Positions 46,748 to 54,749 of a stretch of 64,000 bases of DNA are shown one piece after another. A program made the translations under genes and the position numbers. Position 1 is the first letter of the stretch, and every line of letters begins with the position of its first letter. The notes below the pieces were generated by a model. It did no database searches. It was given only the letters and a program-made list of their open reading frames with translations, and was not told where the DNA came from. Source of the stretch: Pontibacter korlensis (GTDB lineage: Bacteria; Bacteroidota; Bacteroidia; Cytophagales; Hymenobacteraceae); NCBI RefSeq assembly GCF_000973725.1, contig NZ_CP009621.1:3837001-3901000 (forward strand). The letters are read 5' to 3'.

Positions 46748-47977
46748 CTATGCGGGTTGAGGAAAATCCTGCTTAGCGAAGTTCTGAACTGTTGTACTTA
46801 CTTTTTTACGGAAAGCAACCTGACCGCCTTCATCTGTGTCGGAAACAACACGGCACTCAATCCATACTTCTCCGTTTTGGTAGTAGTTTAATACAAAGAA
46901 ACCCAGTTCTTCGAGAGTGAAGGTGGCTCTACCTCCTTTTTTTACAAAGGCAGTTTTACTGCCAGAGCCGCTCACAATGTAGTGGTTGCCCTGCACCTCA
47001 AAGTGCTGCAGGTTATGGTCGTGCCCTCCCGCATATATGATGTTGTTGTAGCGATGAAAGATGCGGAGAAGGCGCTTGCGCATACGTTTATACTTGCGGT
47101 GCGACATATCTTCGTAGGCCCCAAACATCTTTCTATAAAAAGGGTAAAGTGATCCAAATAAAGGCAAAGGTATAAGGAAACGCTTATGCAGCGCTGTTAG
47201 TGGAAAGACATGCTGTTTTATAGTAAACTTGCCTCCATGCATGGCATTACTGTACAAAGGATGATGCGCTGCTATAAGTACATGCTGATGGGTATTGCGC
47301 TTTAGTAGCTTATTGAGGCGCACAAAAAACTCTTCTATATCAGTATAAGGACAATCATACTTGCTGCCTAGTGGTTTAAACCCCCTTTGAACAAACCATT
47401 GTGTATTGATGACCACCAGTAGCAGGCCTGCTGCAAGCTGTAAACTGGTAGGGCCGGGGCAGCCTTTTGGTGGTAGGTAACTGTGAGTTTGGGGCAGGTG
47501 CTCCTGCACGTACTGCTCCTGCCTGAGCATTTGTTCGTAGCCACCTTCACGACCTTTAAACCAGTCATGGTTGCCGCTGATAAATATGCCTTGCCCGGAG
47601 TAACATTTTACACTTTCAATTAGCGTATCTAATCGTGCCTCAGCCAGTGCACGGTGCCGGTTGCCTGTCTCTGGAAGTCCAATAGGATAGAGGTTGTCTC
47701 CCAGGAAGATCATAGAGCCTTTGTCTTGCGCCTCCAACTGCCATTGCCTTACAAGCTGCAGAACAGGATCAGTGCCATCGGTTGCTACAGCGCCTATATC
47801 TCCGATTAGCGCAACCGAGTGCACCACCTCCTCCTGTGCGGGAGGGTTTTGTCTTTGCCATCCTACATCAGAAAGTTTATAGAAAGGTTTGCGCCTGTAC
47901 CTGCGCTCTTGCCAATAGTTAAAGGCAAGGAAAGAGAGTGTGAGTACCGGGATTATTATCAGAAAGTATACCAGCAT
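46748..47977 (-). CDS. calcineurin-like metallophosphoesterase, membrane-anchored
   Basis: 409 residues. An N-terminal helix (LVYFLIIIPVLTLSFLAF) anchors it. Metal motifs: ALIGDIGAV, IFLGDNLYPIGLPE, FISGNHDWFKGREGG, LIAAHHPLYSN and YAGGHDHNLQHF, all in the order of the family (D-x-H-like, GDxx, GNHD, H, GHxH), with GDIG in place of the first His site. Substrate not predictable. It starts about 20 bases after the Lon-domain gene and may be cotranscribed. Confidence 0.85.
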   Translation of the reverse strand: MLVYFLIIIPVLTLSFLAFNYWQERRYRRKPFYKLSDVGWQRQNPPAQEEVVHSVALIGDIGAVATDGTDPVLQLVRQWQLEAQDKGSMIFLGDNLYPIGLPETGNRHRALAEARLDTLIESVKCYSGQGIFISGNHDWFKGREGGYEQMLRQEQYVQEHLPQTHSYLPPKGCPGPTSLQLAAGLLLVVINTQWFVQRGFKPLGSKYDCPYTDIEEFFVRLNKLLKRNTHQHVLIAAHHPLYSNAMHGGKFTIKQHVFPLTALHKRFLIPLPLFGSLYPFYRKMFGAYEDMSHRKYKRMRKRLLRIFHRYNNIIYAGGHDHNLQHFEVQGNHYIVSGSGSKTAFVKKGGRATFTLEELGFFVLNYYQNGEVWIECRVVSDTDEGGQVAFRKKVSTTVQNFAKQDFPQPA

Positions 47978-47998
47978 AAACTATAAACAGCCGGGCGC

Positions 47999-48634
47999 TT
48001 AAAAGTTTGGGGGTGTCAGGTTCTTAAAATGGCCATTCAGGCGCACGCGCTCTTTCAGCTTCTCAGTTTCCAGCACAACAGGCAACACCTGCTGCAGGTG
48101 CAGCAAAATTGCTTCCTGCCGGTCCTGCTCGCTTAGTAGCTGCAGTAGCGTATATTCCTGCTCTGTGTTCAGGCCTAGCTGGTGCGCTATGTCATAGCTC
48201 TTAAAGTCTTCAGGAAGCTCCATGTACAGATTGCCTAAGCCAAGTACATCATAAAGCTTCTCCAGGTTTTCCCTGATTTTTAGCTTAGTGATGACGTCTT
48301 CGTCGTACTTATTTTCTACTATCTCTACGTCACCACCGGCATATAGCCGGCCAGGTGCCATCTTATCAAACTTTAAAATCTTAAAAATGTGTAATCCTTT
48401 GGTGCGGATATCCATCTCGCCGTTATCATACTTTTTTTCTATGTTCAGGATCTCCACTTCGGTGCCATAGAGGCCCACGCCATTCTGTATGTAGGTTGGT
48501 ATACCAAATGTTTTGCCTTCTTCCACACAATCCATTACAAGCTGCTTGTAGCGGGGCTCAAAAACATGCAGGTTCAGCTTCTCATCCGGAAAAACCACAA
48601 TGCTTAACGGAAATAGCGGCAGATACTTTTTCAT
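47999..48634 (-). CDS. Lon substrate-binding (LAN) domain protein
   Basis: 211 residues without the AAA+ or protease parts of Lon. LPLFPLSIVVFPDEKLNLHVFEPRYKQL is the classic opening, then GLHIFKILKFD. The C-terminal part is helical (LKIRENLEKLYDVLGLGNLY). Stand-alone LonSB proteins have unclear roles, perhaps substrate or adaptor binding. Paired with the metallophosphoesterase. Confidence 0.85.
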   Translation of the reverse strand: MKKYLPLFPLSIVVFPDEKLNLHVFEPRYKQLVMDCVEEGKTFGIPTYIQNGVGLYGTEVEILNIEKKYDNGEMDIRTKGLHIFKILKFDKMAPGRLYAGGDVEIVENKYDEDVITKLKIRENLEKLYDVLGLGNLYMELPEDFKSYDIAHQLGLNTEQEYTLLQLLSEQDRQEAILLHLQQVLPVVLETEKLKERVRLNGHFKNLTPPNF

Positions 48635-48838
48635 AGGTATATAAGGGTTGTAGGGGTACGTGCTATAGCCTAAGTTGCAAAGCTCTTTTACATAATAGCC
48701 CTTAATTTTGAAGTTTTAAGTGTGGGCATCCTGATACAAGCTACCGTTTAGCTAAGGCTTGTTGTTTACCCTACGCTTACAAAGGCTGTTGCGTTGGGCA
48801 CACAAGCTGTTGAGGCTAGGAAAATATCCTAAACTGCT

Positions 48839-48846
48839 TACCTTTG
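48839..48846 (+). promoter_or_regulatory. candidate -7 box TACCTTTG
   Basis: Exact match to TAnnTTTG, 23 bases before the chosen mtgA start codon. A TTG lies upstream at about 48810, farther than the usual spacing, so support is moderate. It also argues that the longer frame from 48759 is not translated. Confidence 0.4.
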
Positions 48847-48869
48847 CGCCCAAAAGAAAAAGCACAGGA

Positions 48870-49604
48870 ATGGCTAAAAAGCGATTGGGGTTGAGGCAGG
48901 TGAAGCTGATTGTAATAAAGCTAATGCTCAGCCTTTTTCTAATAAGCGTGGCATGGGTACTGGTATACCGCTGGATAGCACCACCGGTAACACTGCACAT
49001 GATCCAGCGTAGGGCCGAAGCTGGTGCTGCCGGTAAAGAAAACCCCGGGATAAAGTATAAGTTCGTCTCTCTTGAGGAGATGTCGGAGCAGCTGCCTTTG
49101 GCTGTGATTGCCTCTGAAGACCAAAAATTTCTGCAGCACAGTGGCTTTGATTTTGATGCCATATCGGATGCTTTTAAGCGCAACCGCAAAGGAGGTAAAA
49201 TCAGGGGCGGTAGTACTATCAGCCAACAAGTGGCAAAAAACGTTTTCTTATGGCATGGACGAAGCTACCTTCGAAAAGCTGTAGAAGCTTATTTTACGGT
49301 GCTGATAGAAGTACTCTGGGGTAAGCAGCGCATTCTGGAAGTATACCTAAACATTGCGGAAATGGGCGACGGCGTTTTTGGTGTGGAGGCTGCCTCACAG
49401 GAATACTTTAAGAAGCCTGCCAAAGAGGTGGGACGGCAGCAGTCGGCGCTGTTGGCGGCAGTATTACCCAATCCAATCAGGTTTTCAGCAAAGAATCCTT
49501 CTGGCTACGTTTATACCCGCCGTGTGCGGATTGCCCGTGCCATGGGGCGTTTGGGTGGATCCAACTATATAAAAGAAATTTTACCTCAGACTGATGAAGA
49601 ATAA
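48870..49604 (+). CDS. mtgA: monofunctional peptidoglycan glycosyltransferase (MtgA-like)
   Basis: 244 residues from MAKKRLGLRQ at 48870; an AGGA just before the ATG and the -7 box upstream support this start over the in-frame TTG at 48759. One membrane helix (about 11-34) is followed by the GT51 domain: VIASEDQKFLQHSGFD with catalytic Glu83, RGGSTISQQVAKNVFLW, and YLNIAEMGDGVFGVEAAS. It polymerises glycan strands from lipid II at the outer face of the inner membrane and has no transpeptidase domain. The stop overlaps the start of the next gene by 11 bases. Confidence 0.92.
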   Translation: MAKKRLGLRQVKLIVIKLMLSLFLISVAWVLVYRWIAPPVTLHMIQRRAEAGAAGKENPGIKYKFVSLEEMSEQLPLAVIASEDQKFLQHSGFDFDAISDAFKRNRKGGKIRGGSTISQQVAKNVFLWHGRSYLRKAVEAYFTVLIEVLWGKQRILEVYLNIAEMGDGVFGVEAASQEYFKKPAKEVGRQQSALLAAVLPNPIRFSAKNPSGYVYTRRVRIARAMGRLGGSNYIKEILPQTDEE

Positions 49605-50052
49605 GTTGCTATACTTTTTGCTGACACTCTCCCTATCAGGCTTTTCAGCTTGCAAGAGTAGCCAAAGCTCCAGTACAGTTGCTCAGGCTAATTCTGAAGT
49701 AAGACAGGTGCTGGAGGAGCAGGCAGCTTGCTGGAGCCGTGGCGACCTAGCGTGTTATATGCAGGGGTACTGGCAGTCTGATTCCCTCTTGTTCATTGGC
49801 TCGCGTGGCCTTACCTATGGTTGGCAGCAGACGCTGGACAACTATAAGCGTAGCTATCCTGATGTATCTGCCATGGGCAAGCTTAACTTTGACCTGAAAG
49901 AGTTTAGACAACTGTCACCAGAAACTATGCTGGTAGTAGGAAAATGGCACTTACAGCGTGAAGCAGCTAAAGGAGATCTGGAGGGCCACTTCTCTGTAAT
50001 CTTCAGAAAGTTTCCTGAAGGCTGGAAGATAATTGCCGACCACTCGAGTTGA
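49594..50052 (+). CDS. NTF2-like (DUF4440-type) lipoprotein
   Basis: 152 residues. A lipoprotein signal ends at SGFSAC (about Cys20). The mature part is NTF2-like: EVRQVLEEQAACWSRGDLACY, YWQSDSLLFIGSRGLTYGW, then LRQLSPETMLVVGKWHLQRE in the last strands. Such domains bind small molecules or act as simple enzymes. Overlaps the mtgA end by 11 bases, so it is coupled to it; a role in the envelope is likely but unproven. Confidence 0.8.
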   Translation: MKNKLLYFLLTLSLSGFSACKSSQSSSTVAQANSEVRQVLEEQAACWSRGDLACYMQGYWQSDSLLFIGSRGLTYGWQQTLDNYKRSYPDVSAMGKLNFDLKEFRQLSPETMLVVGKWHLQREAAKGDLEGHFSVIFRKFPEGWKIIADHSS

Positions 50053-50076
50053 GGTATAGTTAGCTAAAGTAGGCCA

Positions 50077-50601
50077 TTAATCCGAGCTATAGCTGATATC
50101 GGTTACCTGAACAGTTTCTTCGTGACGGCCAAACTTAAGCGTAACAGTTTGCCCCACATTGGCGCCGATTACAGCACGGGCAATGGGGGCCACAAAAGCT
50201 ACTTTACCATCAGCTACCGAGGCTTCATCTACACCAACAATTGTGAAGGTGCGTTCAAATCCAGGCTTGCCGCCTTTGATGGTTTTTAACGTTACGGTGG
50301 CACCAAACCTTATCTCGTCTGCTGGTTGAGATGCTGGATCGATGACTCTGGCACTAGCTATCCGCTCGTTCAGGGCATTTAGCTGTGCATTCAGGATGGT
50401 AAGCTGGCGGGTCCTGTTTGCTTCGTCTTCATGGTTTGCTTCTGCTCTGGAACGCTCCGTTTCCAGGTCTGTTAACTCAGCACGAAGCATTGCCAGCCCC
50501 TTAGGAGTAACATAATTCGTAGCTCCCGGTGGAAGTGCAGCTCTGGGTGGTATGATAGGTGGCTGCCCTGCATCGTCTTCTTTTACAAACGCTCTACTCA
50601 T
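50077..50601 (-). CDS. GreA/GreB-family transcription factor
   Basis: 174 residues from MSRAFVKE at 50601. A short Pro-rich leader (PPIIPPRAALPPGATNYVTPKG) precedes an antiparallel coiled coil (LAMLRAELTDLETERSRAEA to LNALNERIASARV) and the FKBP-like C-terminal domain (VTLKTIKGGKPGFERTFTIV, PIARAVIGANVGQTVTLKF). It probably enters the RNA polymerase secondary channel and stimulates transcript cleavage. The coil tip carries HEDEANR, acidic like GreA/B. Confidence 0.85.
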   Translation of the reverse strand: MSRAFVKEDDAGQPPIIPPRAALPPGATNYVTPKGLAMLRAELTDLETERSRAEANHEDEANRTRQLTILNAQLNALNERIASARVIDPASQPADEIRFGATVTLKTIKGGKPGFERTFTIVGVDEASVADGKVAFVAPIARAVIGANVGQTVTLKFGRHEETVQVTDISYSSD

Positions 50602-50647
50602 TGTCAAATTCAAATAAGTGGAAGTATAAGATATAACTTATACTTGT

Positions 50648-52297
50648 TTAACCCTTCTGCATGAGGTGGGTTATACCTTCAGCTCGGAACCAGCGGTAGC
50701 CGTATGCATCTAGTGTAATGTGGTGCCTTCCTTTACCGTTAGCCACACTTTCCTCTTGACGCATCAGGTCTATCAGTTTATTTATCTGCTTGTCCTTCAG
50801 GTCTAGAATAACCTCACTGGCTTTCTCTGCGAAGTTATGAAAGATGAGAAGCGAACTACCCTGCCAGCTGTAGTACATGCACAATATTTGTGCGTTATTG
50901 GTTTCTAAAATCTCCCAATCTCCCCATCCGATCTCGGTGCATTCGTGGCGCAAGCGCACCAGTGTTGTCATCCAGTTTAGCAGGGAGTCGGGGGTACGGC
51001 GTTGGCTGTCCACGTTTACATGCTGATAGGAGTAAGGGCCTTCGTCGATTACAGGATGTATTAGCTTGTCTGCCGCTGAAAAACCGGCATGCTTTTCAGC
51101 AGTCCACTGCATTGGTGTTCTTACAGCATCACGCTCCTTCAGGCTCAAGTCATCTCCCATGCCTATTTCGTCTCCATAACGGATAACAGGTGCTCCAGGG
51201 AGGGAGAACATAAGGCTGTAGGCCAGCTCACTCTGCTGCCTGTTACCCAGCATGGTAGACAAGCGGCGCCGGATACCCCTGCCGTAGAGCTGCATGTTTT
51301 CATCTGGCCCAAAGCGGGCAAATACTTTCTGCCGCTGCTCATCTGTTAGGCGCCCCAAGTCCAGCTCGTCGTGGTTGCGCAGGAAATTAGCCCAGTGGGA
51401 GGTAGGGAAATTAATACGTGTTGCTTCTAAAGCCTCCTTCAAAGGCTCTATGTCTCCTGTGGCCAGTGCATAAAACATGTACTGGTTTACATAGAAGTTA
51501 AACATCAGGTGTATGCCTTCGCCCTCTTCTCCAAAGTACTTTTTAGTGTCTTTAGGCAATACGTTAGCTTCCCCTAAGAAAATAGCATCTCCCCGGCGCC
51601 ACTGCAAAAAGCGTCGAAGTTCACGTAGGTATTTAAAGTTGAGTTTGTCTTCCTTAGGACCGGTAGTTGTTACCTCCAGTAAAAAAGGAACCGCATCTAC
51701 CCGGAAACCTGCCACACCTAACTCTAACCAGAACCCCATGATCCGGCAAATTTCTTCTCGAACTTCAGGGTTAGCCATATTCAGGTCGGGCTGAAAATTG
51801 TAGAACCGGTGGTAATAGTAGGCCTTGGCTTTTTTGTCGTAGGTCCAGGTAGATTTCTGCACTCCCGGAAACACCATGCCTTCATCCCAGTCTTCAGGTC
51901 TTTCTTCAGACCAGATATACCAATCGTGGTACTTTGCGTCTTTACCAGTTCTAGCGTTCTGAAACCAGGGGTGATCTACAGAAGTATGGTTTACTACCAA
52001 ATCGATGATCACTTTGATGCCGCGTTTGTTAGCCTGGTGCATAAACTCCACAAAATTTCCGCTGGAGCCGTGGCGTGGATCCACACCGTAATAATCTTTG
52101 ATGTCGTAGCCATTATCCTTGTTCGGCGTTGGTTGGAAGGGGGCAAGCCAAACCGTGTCTACACCCATGGCATGCAGGTAATCAAGGCGGCGGGTAAGGC
52201 CTTCAAAATCGCCGACTCCGTCTCCGTTGTAATCCATAAAGGTTTCCAGATCAAGACTATAAATTACTGCATTTTTATACCAAAGCTCTTCTATCAT
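50648..52297 (-). CDS. GH13 enzyme, trehalose-synthase-like
   Basis: 549 residues. GH13 motifs: VIIDLVVNHTSVDHPWF (I), GVAGFRVDAVPFLLEV with the nucleophile Asp (II), IFLGEANVLPKDTKKYFG with the acid Glu (III) and FLRNHDELDLGRL (IV). The start WYKNAVIYSLDLETFMDYNG and GVQKSTWTYDKKAKAYYYHRF agree with trehalose synthases (maltose/trehalose isomerase), though the usual C-terminal maltokinase is absent. Alpha-glucosidase activity is an alternative. Confidence 0.8.
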   Translation of the reverse strand: MIEELWYKNAVIYSLDLETFMDYNGDGVGDFEGLTRRLDYLHAMGVDTVWLAPFQPTPNKDNGYDIKDYYGVDPRHGSSGNFVEFMHQANKRGIKVIIDLVVNHTSVDHPWFQNARTGKDAKYHDWYIWSEERPEDWDEGMVFPGVQKSTWTYDKKAKAYYYHRFYNFQPDLNMANPEVREEICRIMGFWLELGVAGFRVDAVPFLLEVTTTGPKEDKLNFKYLRELRRFLQWRRGDAIFLGEANVLPKDTKKYFGEEGEGIHLMFNFYVNQYMFYALATGDIEPLKEALEATRINFPTSHWANFLRNHDELDLGRLTDEQRQKVFARFGPDENMQLYGRGIRRRLSTMLGNRQQSELAYSLMFSLPGAPVIRYGDEIGMGDDLSLKERDAVRTPMQWTAEKHAGFSAADKLIHPVIDEGPYSYQHVNVDSQRRTPDSLLNWMTTLVRLRHECTEIGWGDWEILETNNAQILCMYYSWQGSSLLIFHNFAEKASEVILDLKDKQINKLIDLMRQEESVANGKGRHHITLDAYGYRWFRAEGITHLMQKG

Positions 52298-52429
52298 GGT
52301 TAATGGGTGTTTTACTGCTGTAAGTGCTATATAGCATAAGCCTTGTACGGGAGAGGGTACAAGTACGGTTTATTTGCTTAAGGCGGACTAAGGGATTATA
52401 TGTTGCAGAAACCATCATAAGACTACACC

Positions 52430-52469
52430 TAAAAAAGAAAACCACAGTAAGCATGCGGTCTTACTGTGG
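52430..52469 (-). terminator. terminator after the App1-type gene
   Basis: CCACAGTAAG pairs perfectly (10 bp) with CTTACTGTGG around an eight-base loop. On the minus strand it is followed by TTTTCTTTTTT. It lies 35 bases after the stop at 52504. Confidence 0.88.
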
Positions 52470-52503
52470 CAGAATTTGGTTGAAATAAATTGGGTATAGG
52501 TGT

Positions 52504-53649
52504 TCAGGCAGTATCTCCTTCTTCGTCCACTATCACCTCTTTTTCTACTTCCTTAACTTCTTCTGTAAGTATAAAGCCATTCTCGGCGGCATGAGCAGCT
52601 GCGGCGGCAGTGTTCTTTACAAGCAGCATTTCTACCTCGCCACTTTGTTTGAGTTCATCAGCAATTTTGGTCACAGCCTGTGTGCGTTTTTCAATGTTCA
52701 CGTCCCGGATGTAAATGGCCATGATACGGCCTGGATGATTTTTCACCACCTCCTGGTATATAGGAGCATCTTGCTGTCCACTGTCACCTATAAGTATAAA
52801 GTTAAGGTGCGGGTAGGTCATCAGGATGTTCTGGATCTCTTTATACTTGTGGCTCATGTGGTCGCTGTGTCCCAGCTTGTTCTCGTCTATGCCAAAGTCC
52901 CGGAGCAGGAGAGGCCCCTGTGGAATCTCGTTCAGTTCCAGGAAGTGGTATAGGAGATCATAGTTGTTCCAGGGGCTGGAGCTTACGTAGAAGAATGGGT
53001 TGTTATGTTTTCCGTTTCGGCCTAACTGCAGGGAGCGGTAGAACTGAGACACTCCATGAAAAGGAATGCGACTATGCGCGTTGTTCAACAACACGTTTCT
53101 GCCTGTCTGTAGTAAGCTGGTCGCTCCGGTTCTAACAATGGTGTCGTCAATATCAGAGATGATGCCGTACTCAGCATCAGGTGGCGGTACTAACACGTGG
53201 GCCGTTTCCTTTATACCCGGCTGGAAATTATGTACAGGAGCATCCACTAGTTCTATTTCAATCGGGTGCCAGCTATCAGCTAATTCTAAGGGCTTCTCCG
53301 GGCGTAGGTTCATCACAAAGTAGCCTTCTACATCAGTGGTTATCTCGTACAGTTGCTCTTGCAGGCAGAGCTGCACACGAGCGTTAGGTATCTCGTCGCT
53401 CTCGAACCTTCGGTACATGTTCAACAGGTTTTCCCAGGTGGTGTCGGTTTCTTCAGATTGACGTATGCCCTTATCCACTAACACACGACCTTTAACATAG
53501 AGGCGATCAGGCGTGCCGTAGCTACGGTAGGTAACAATCTGCAGGGGACGGTTTAGCCGCAGCTTGTTCTTTAGCTGAAATGTAAGCAGGTCTAACTTTT
53601 CTTCTCCTTTAAGTATAGCCTGGGTAAGGTGCTTGTTAACGTTCTTCAT
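52504..53649 (-). CDS. App1-type phosphatidate phosphatase-like protein (DUF2183)
   Basis: 381 residues. The N-terminal beta region has QIVTYRSYGTPDRLYVKGRV. The HAD-like catalytic part has GIISDIDDTIVRTGATSLL, the DxDxT motif of Mg-dependent phosphatidate phosphatases, then FYVSSSPWNNYDLLYHFLEL and FILIGDSGQQDAPIYQEVVK. The C-terminus is acidic (EEVKEVEKEVIVDEEGDTA). Eukaryotic App1 dephosphorylates phosphatidate; the bacterial role is not shown. Confidence 0.88.
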   Translation of the reverse strand: MKNVNKHLTQAILKGEEKLDLLTFQLKNKLRLNRPLQIVTYRSYGTPDRLYVKGRVLVDKGIRQSEETDTTWENLLNMYRRFESDEIPNARVQLCLQEQLYEITTDVEGYFVMNLRPEKPLELADSWHPIEIELVDAPVHNFQPGIKETAHVLVPPPDAEYGIISDIDDTIVRTGATSLLQTGRNVLLNNAHSRIPFHGVSQFYRSLQLGRNGKHNNPFFYVSSSPWNNYDLLYHFLELNEIPQGPLLLRDFGIDENKLGHSDHMSHKYKEIQNILMTYPHLNFILIGDSGQQDAPIYQEVVKNHPGRIMAIYIRDVNIEKRTQAVTKIADELKQSGEVEMLLVKNTAAAAAHAAENGFILTEEVKEVEKEVIVDEEGDTA

Positions 53650-53666
53650 AGTTTTTATTTAAAAGA

Positions 53667-53695
53667 AACTGCCTGCTGGTTAAGGGCAGGCAGTT
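53667..53695 (-). terminator. short terminator hairpin after M48 copy 2
   Basis: AACTGCCTGC pairs with GCAGGCAGTT (10 bp, nine-base loop). On the minus strand TTCTTTT follows. It separates the M48 gene from the App1-type gene. Confidence 0.75.
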
Positions 53696-53703
53696 CTATC
53701 TCA

Positions 53704-54537
53704 TTATAAACCTAGTGCAGTTTTAAGTTGCTGTAAATCACTGTCAGGTGCGGTGGAGGTGCTGCAGCCGCGCTCCCGTGCCTCCTGCTGTATGTTCTGG
53801 ATACGGTTATCTGGGCTTGGGTGTGTGCTCAGGAATTCTGGTGGTGTACCCTGCTGCGACTCCTGCTCCAATTGTATAAAGAAACCGGCAGCTCCATCGC
53901 AAGCGTAGTGGCTCGTGCCGCCTAAGTATGCTACAGATGTTTCGTCTGCCTCTGTTTCGGCATCGCGGCTAAACTTTAGACCTGCCAATGAGCCGCTTAA
54001 TTGAGCCGCAATCTGGCGGAGTGTGCCAGGGTTGTTACCAAGTGCCACCTGCAGCAAAAGCGCAATGCCATAGTCGCGTTGGAGTTGTTTTACACTATGG
54101 CGCTTATCGGCATGGGCTATCTCATGAGCCAGTACTCCGGCTAAATGGTCCTCATCGTTCAGGTATTTTATAAGACCGGTAAAAACATAAATCTGTCCAC
54201 CTGGAGAGGCGAAAGCATTTAAGGTTTCGTCGTCACGGATGATCTTTACTGTCCAAGGAAACTCCTGCTGGTATTTGACTTCACCAGATGTTAGGATACG
54301 GTTCACGATGCGGTCTAGGCTCTGATAAGCTTTCTGGGTGTTAGCATTCGTACTGTTGCGCTCCAGTAATTTACCTTGTGCGCGGTACGTAGAGTCTACC
54401 TCATGGGCAACTTGCTGGCCCAGGTTGATGTCGTCCTGAATTGAGAAAATCACACCATCATTGCTATCGCAGCTGCCAAGTGCCAGTAGGCTTACCAGCA
54501 TCAGCATCCACAGTGGAGTGTAAATAAGCTTTTTCAT
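53704..54537 (-). CDS. M48 family metallopeptidase, lipoprotein (copy 2)
   Basis: 277 residues from MKKLIYTPLWMLM at 54537; the longer frame adds an unrelated 34-residue leader. The lipobox is LALGSC (about Cys22). The zinc site is LAHEIAHADKRH, with DAETEADETSVAYL holding the third ligand. NAFASPGGQIYVFTGLI precedes it. Related to the gene at 44876 by family, not by close identity. TPPEFLSTHPSPDNRIQN is a conserved C-terminal block of these peptidases. Confidence 0.88.
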   Translation of the reverse strand: MKKLIYTPLWMLMLVSLLALGSCDSNDGVIFSIQDDINLGQQVAHEVDSTYRAQGKLLERNSTNANTQKAYQSLDRIVNRILTSGEVKYQQEFPWTVKIIRDDETLNAFASPGGQIYVFTGLIKYLNDEDHLAGVLAHEIAHADKRHSVKQLQRDYGIALLLQVALGNNPGTLRQIAAQLSGSLAGLKFSRDAETEADETSVAYLGGTSHYACDGAAGFFIQLEQESQQGTPPEFLSTHPSPDNRIQNIQQEARERGCSTSTAPDSDLQQLKTALGL

Positions 54538-54702
54538 ATTAAAGTAAATGTTCATGTAGGTGCAACGCTTTGCTGCATACTTTGTGTATAGGCATCTGCA
54601 AATATATAGCCAGAATAGCGCCAAAGCGTACTGCACCATGCTTTACGTTTGCCGCCGCGGCAAGGGTTGCAGGAGTAAGGCTGGCAAAACAGTGCAAAAA
54701 CA

Positions 54703-54730
54703 AAAAGCCCTCGGATAACCAAGGGCTTTT
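54703..54730 (-). terminator. terminator after the M16 peptidase
   Basis: AAAAGCCCTCGG pairs with CCAAGGGCTTTT with one mismatch and a four-base loop; on the minus strand the T-rich sequence TTTTTGTTTTTG follows. It is 20 bases downstream of the M16 stop. Confidence 0.85.
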
Positions 54731-54749
54731 CGTTCGTGTAGTATGTGCT

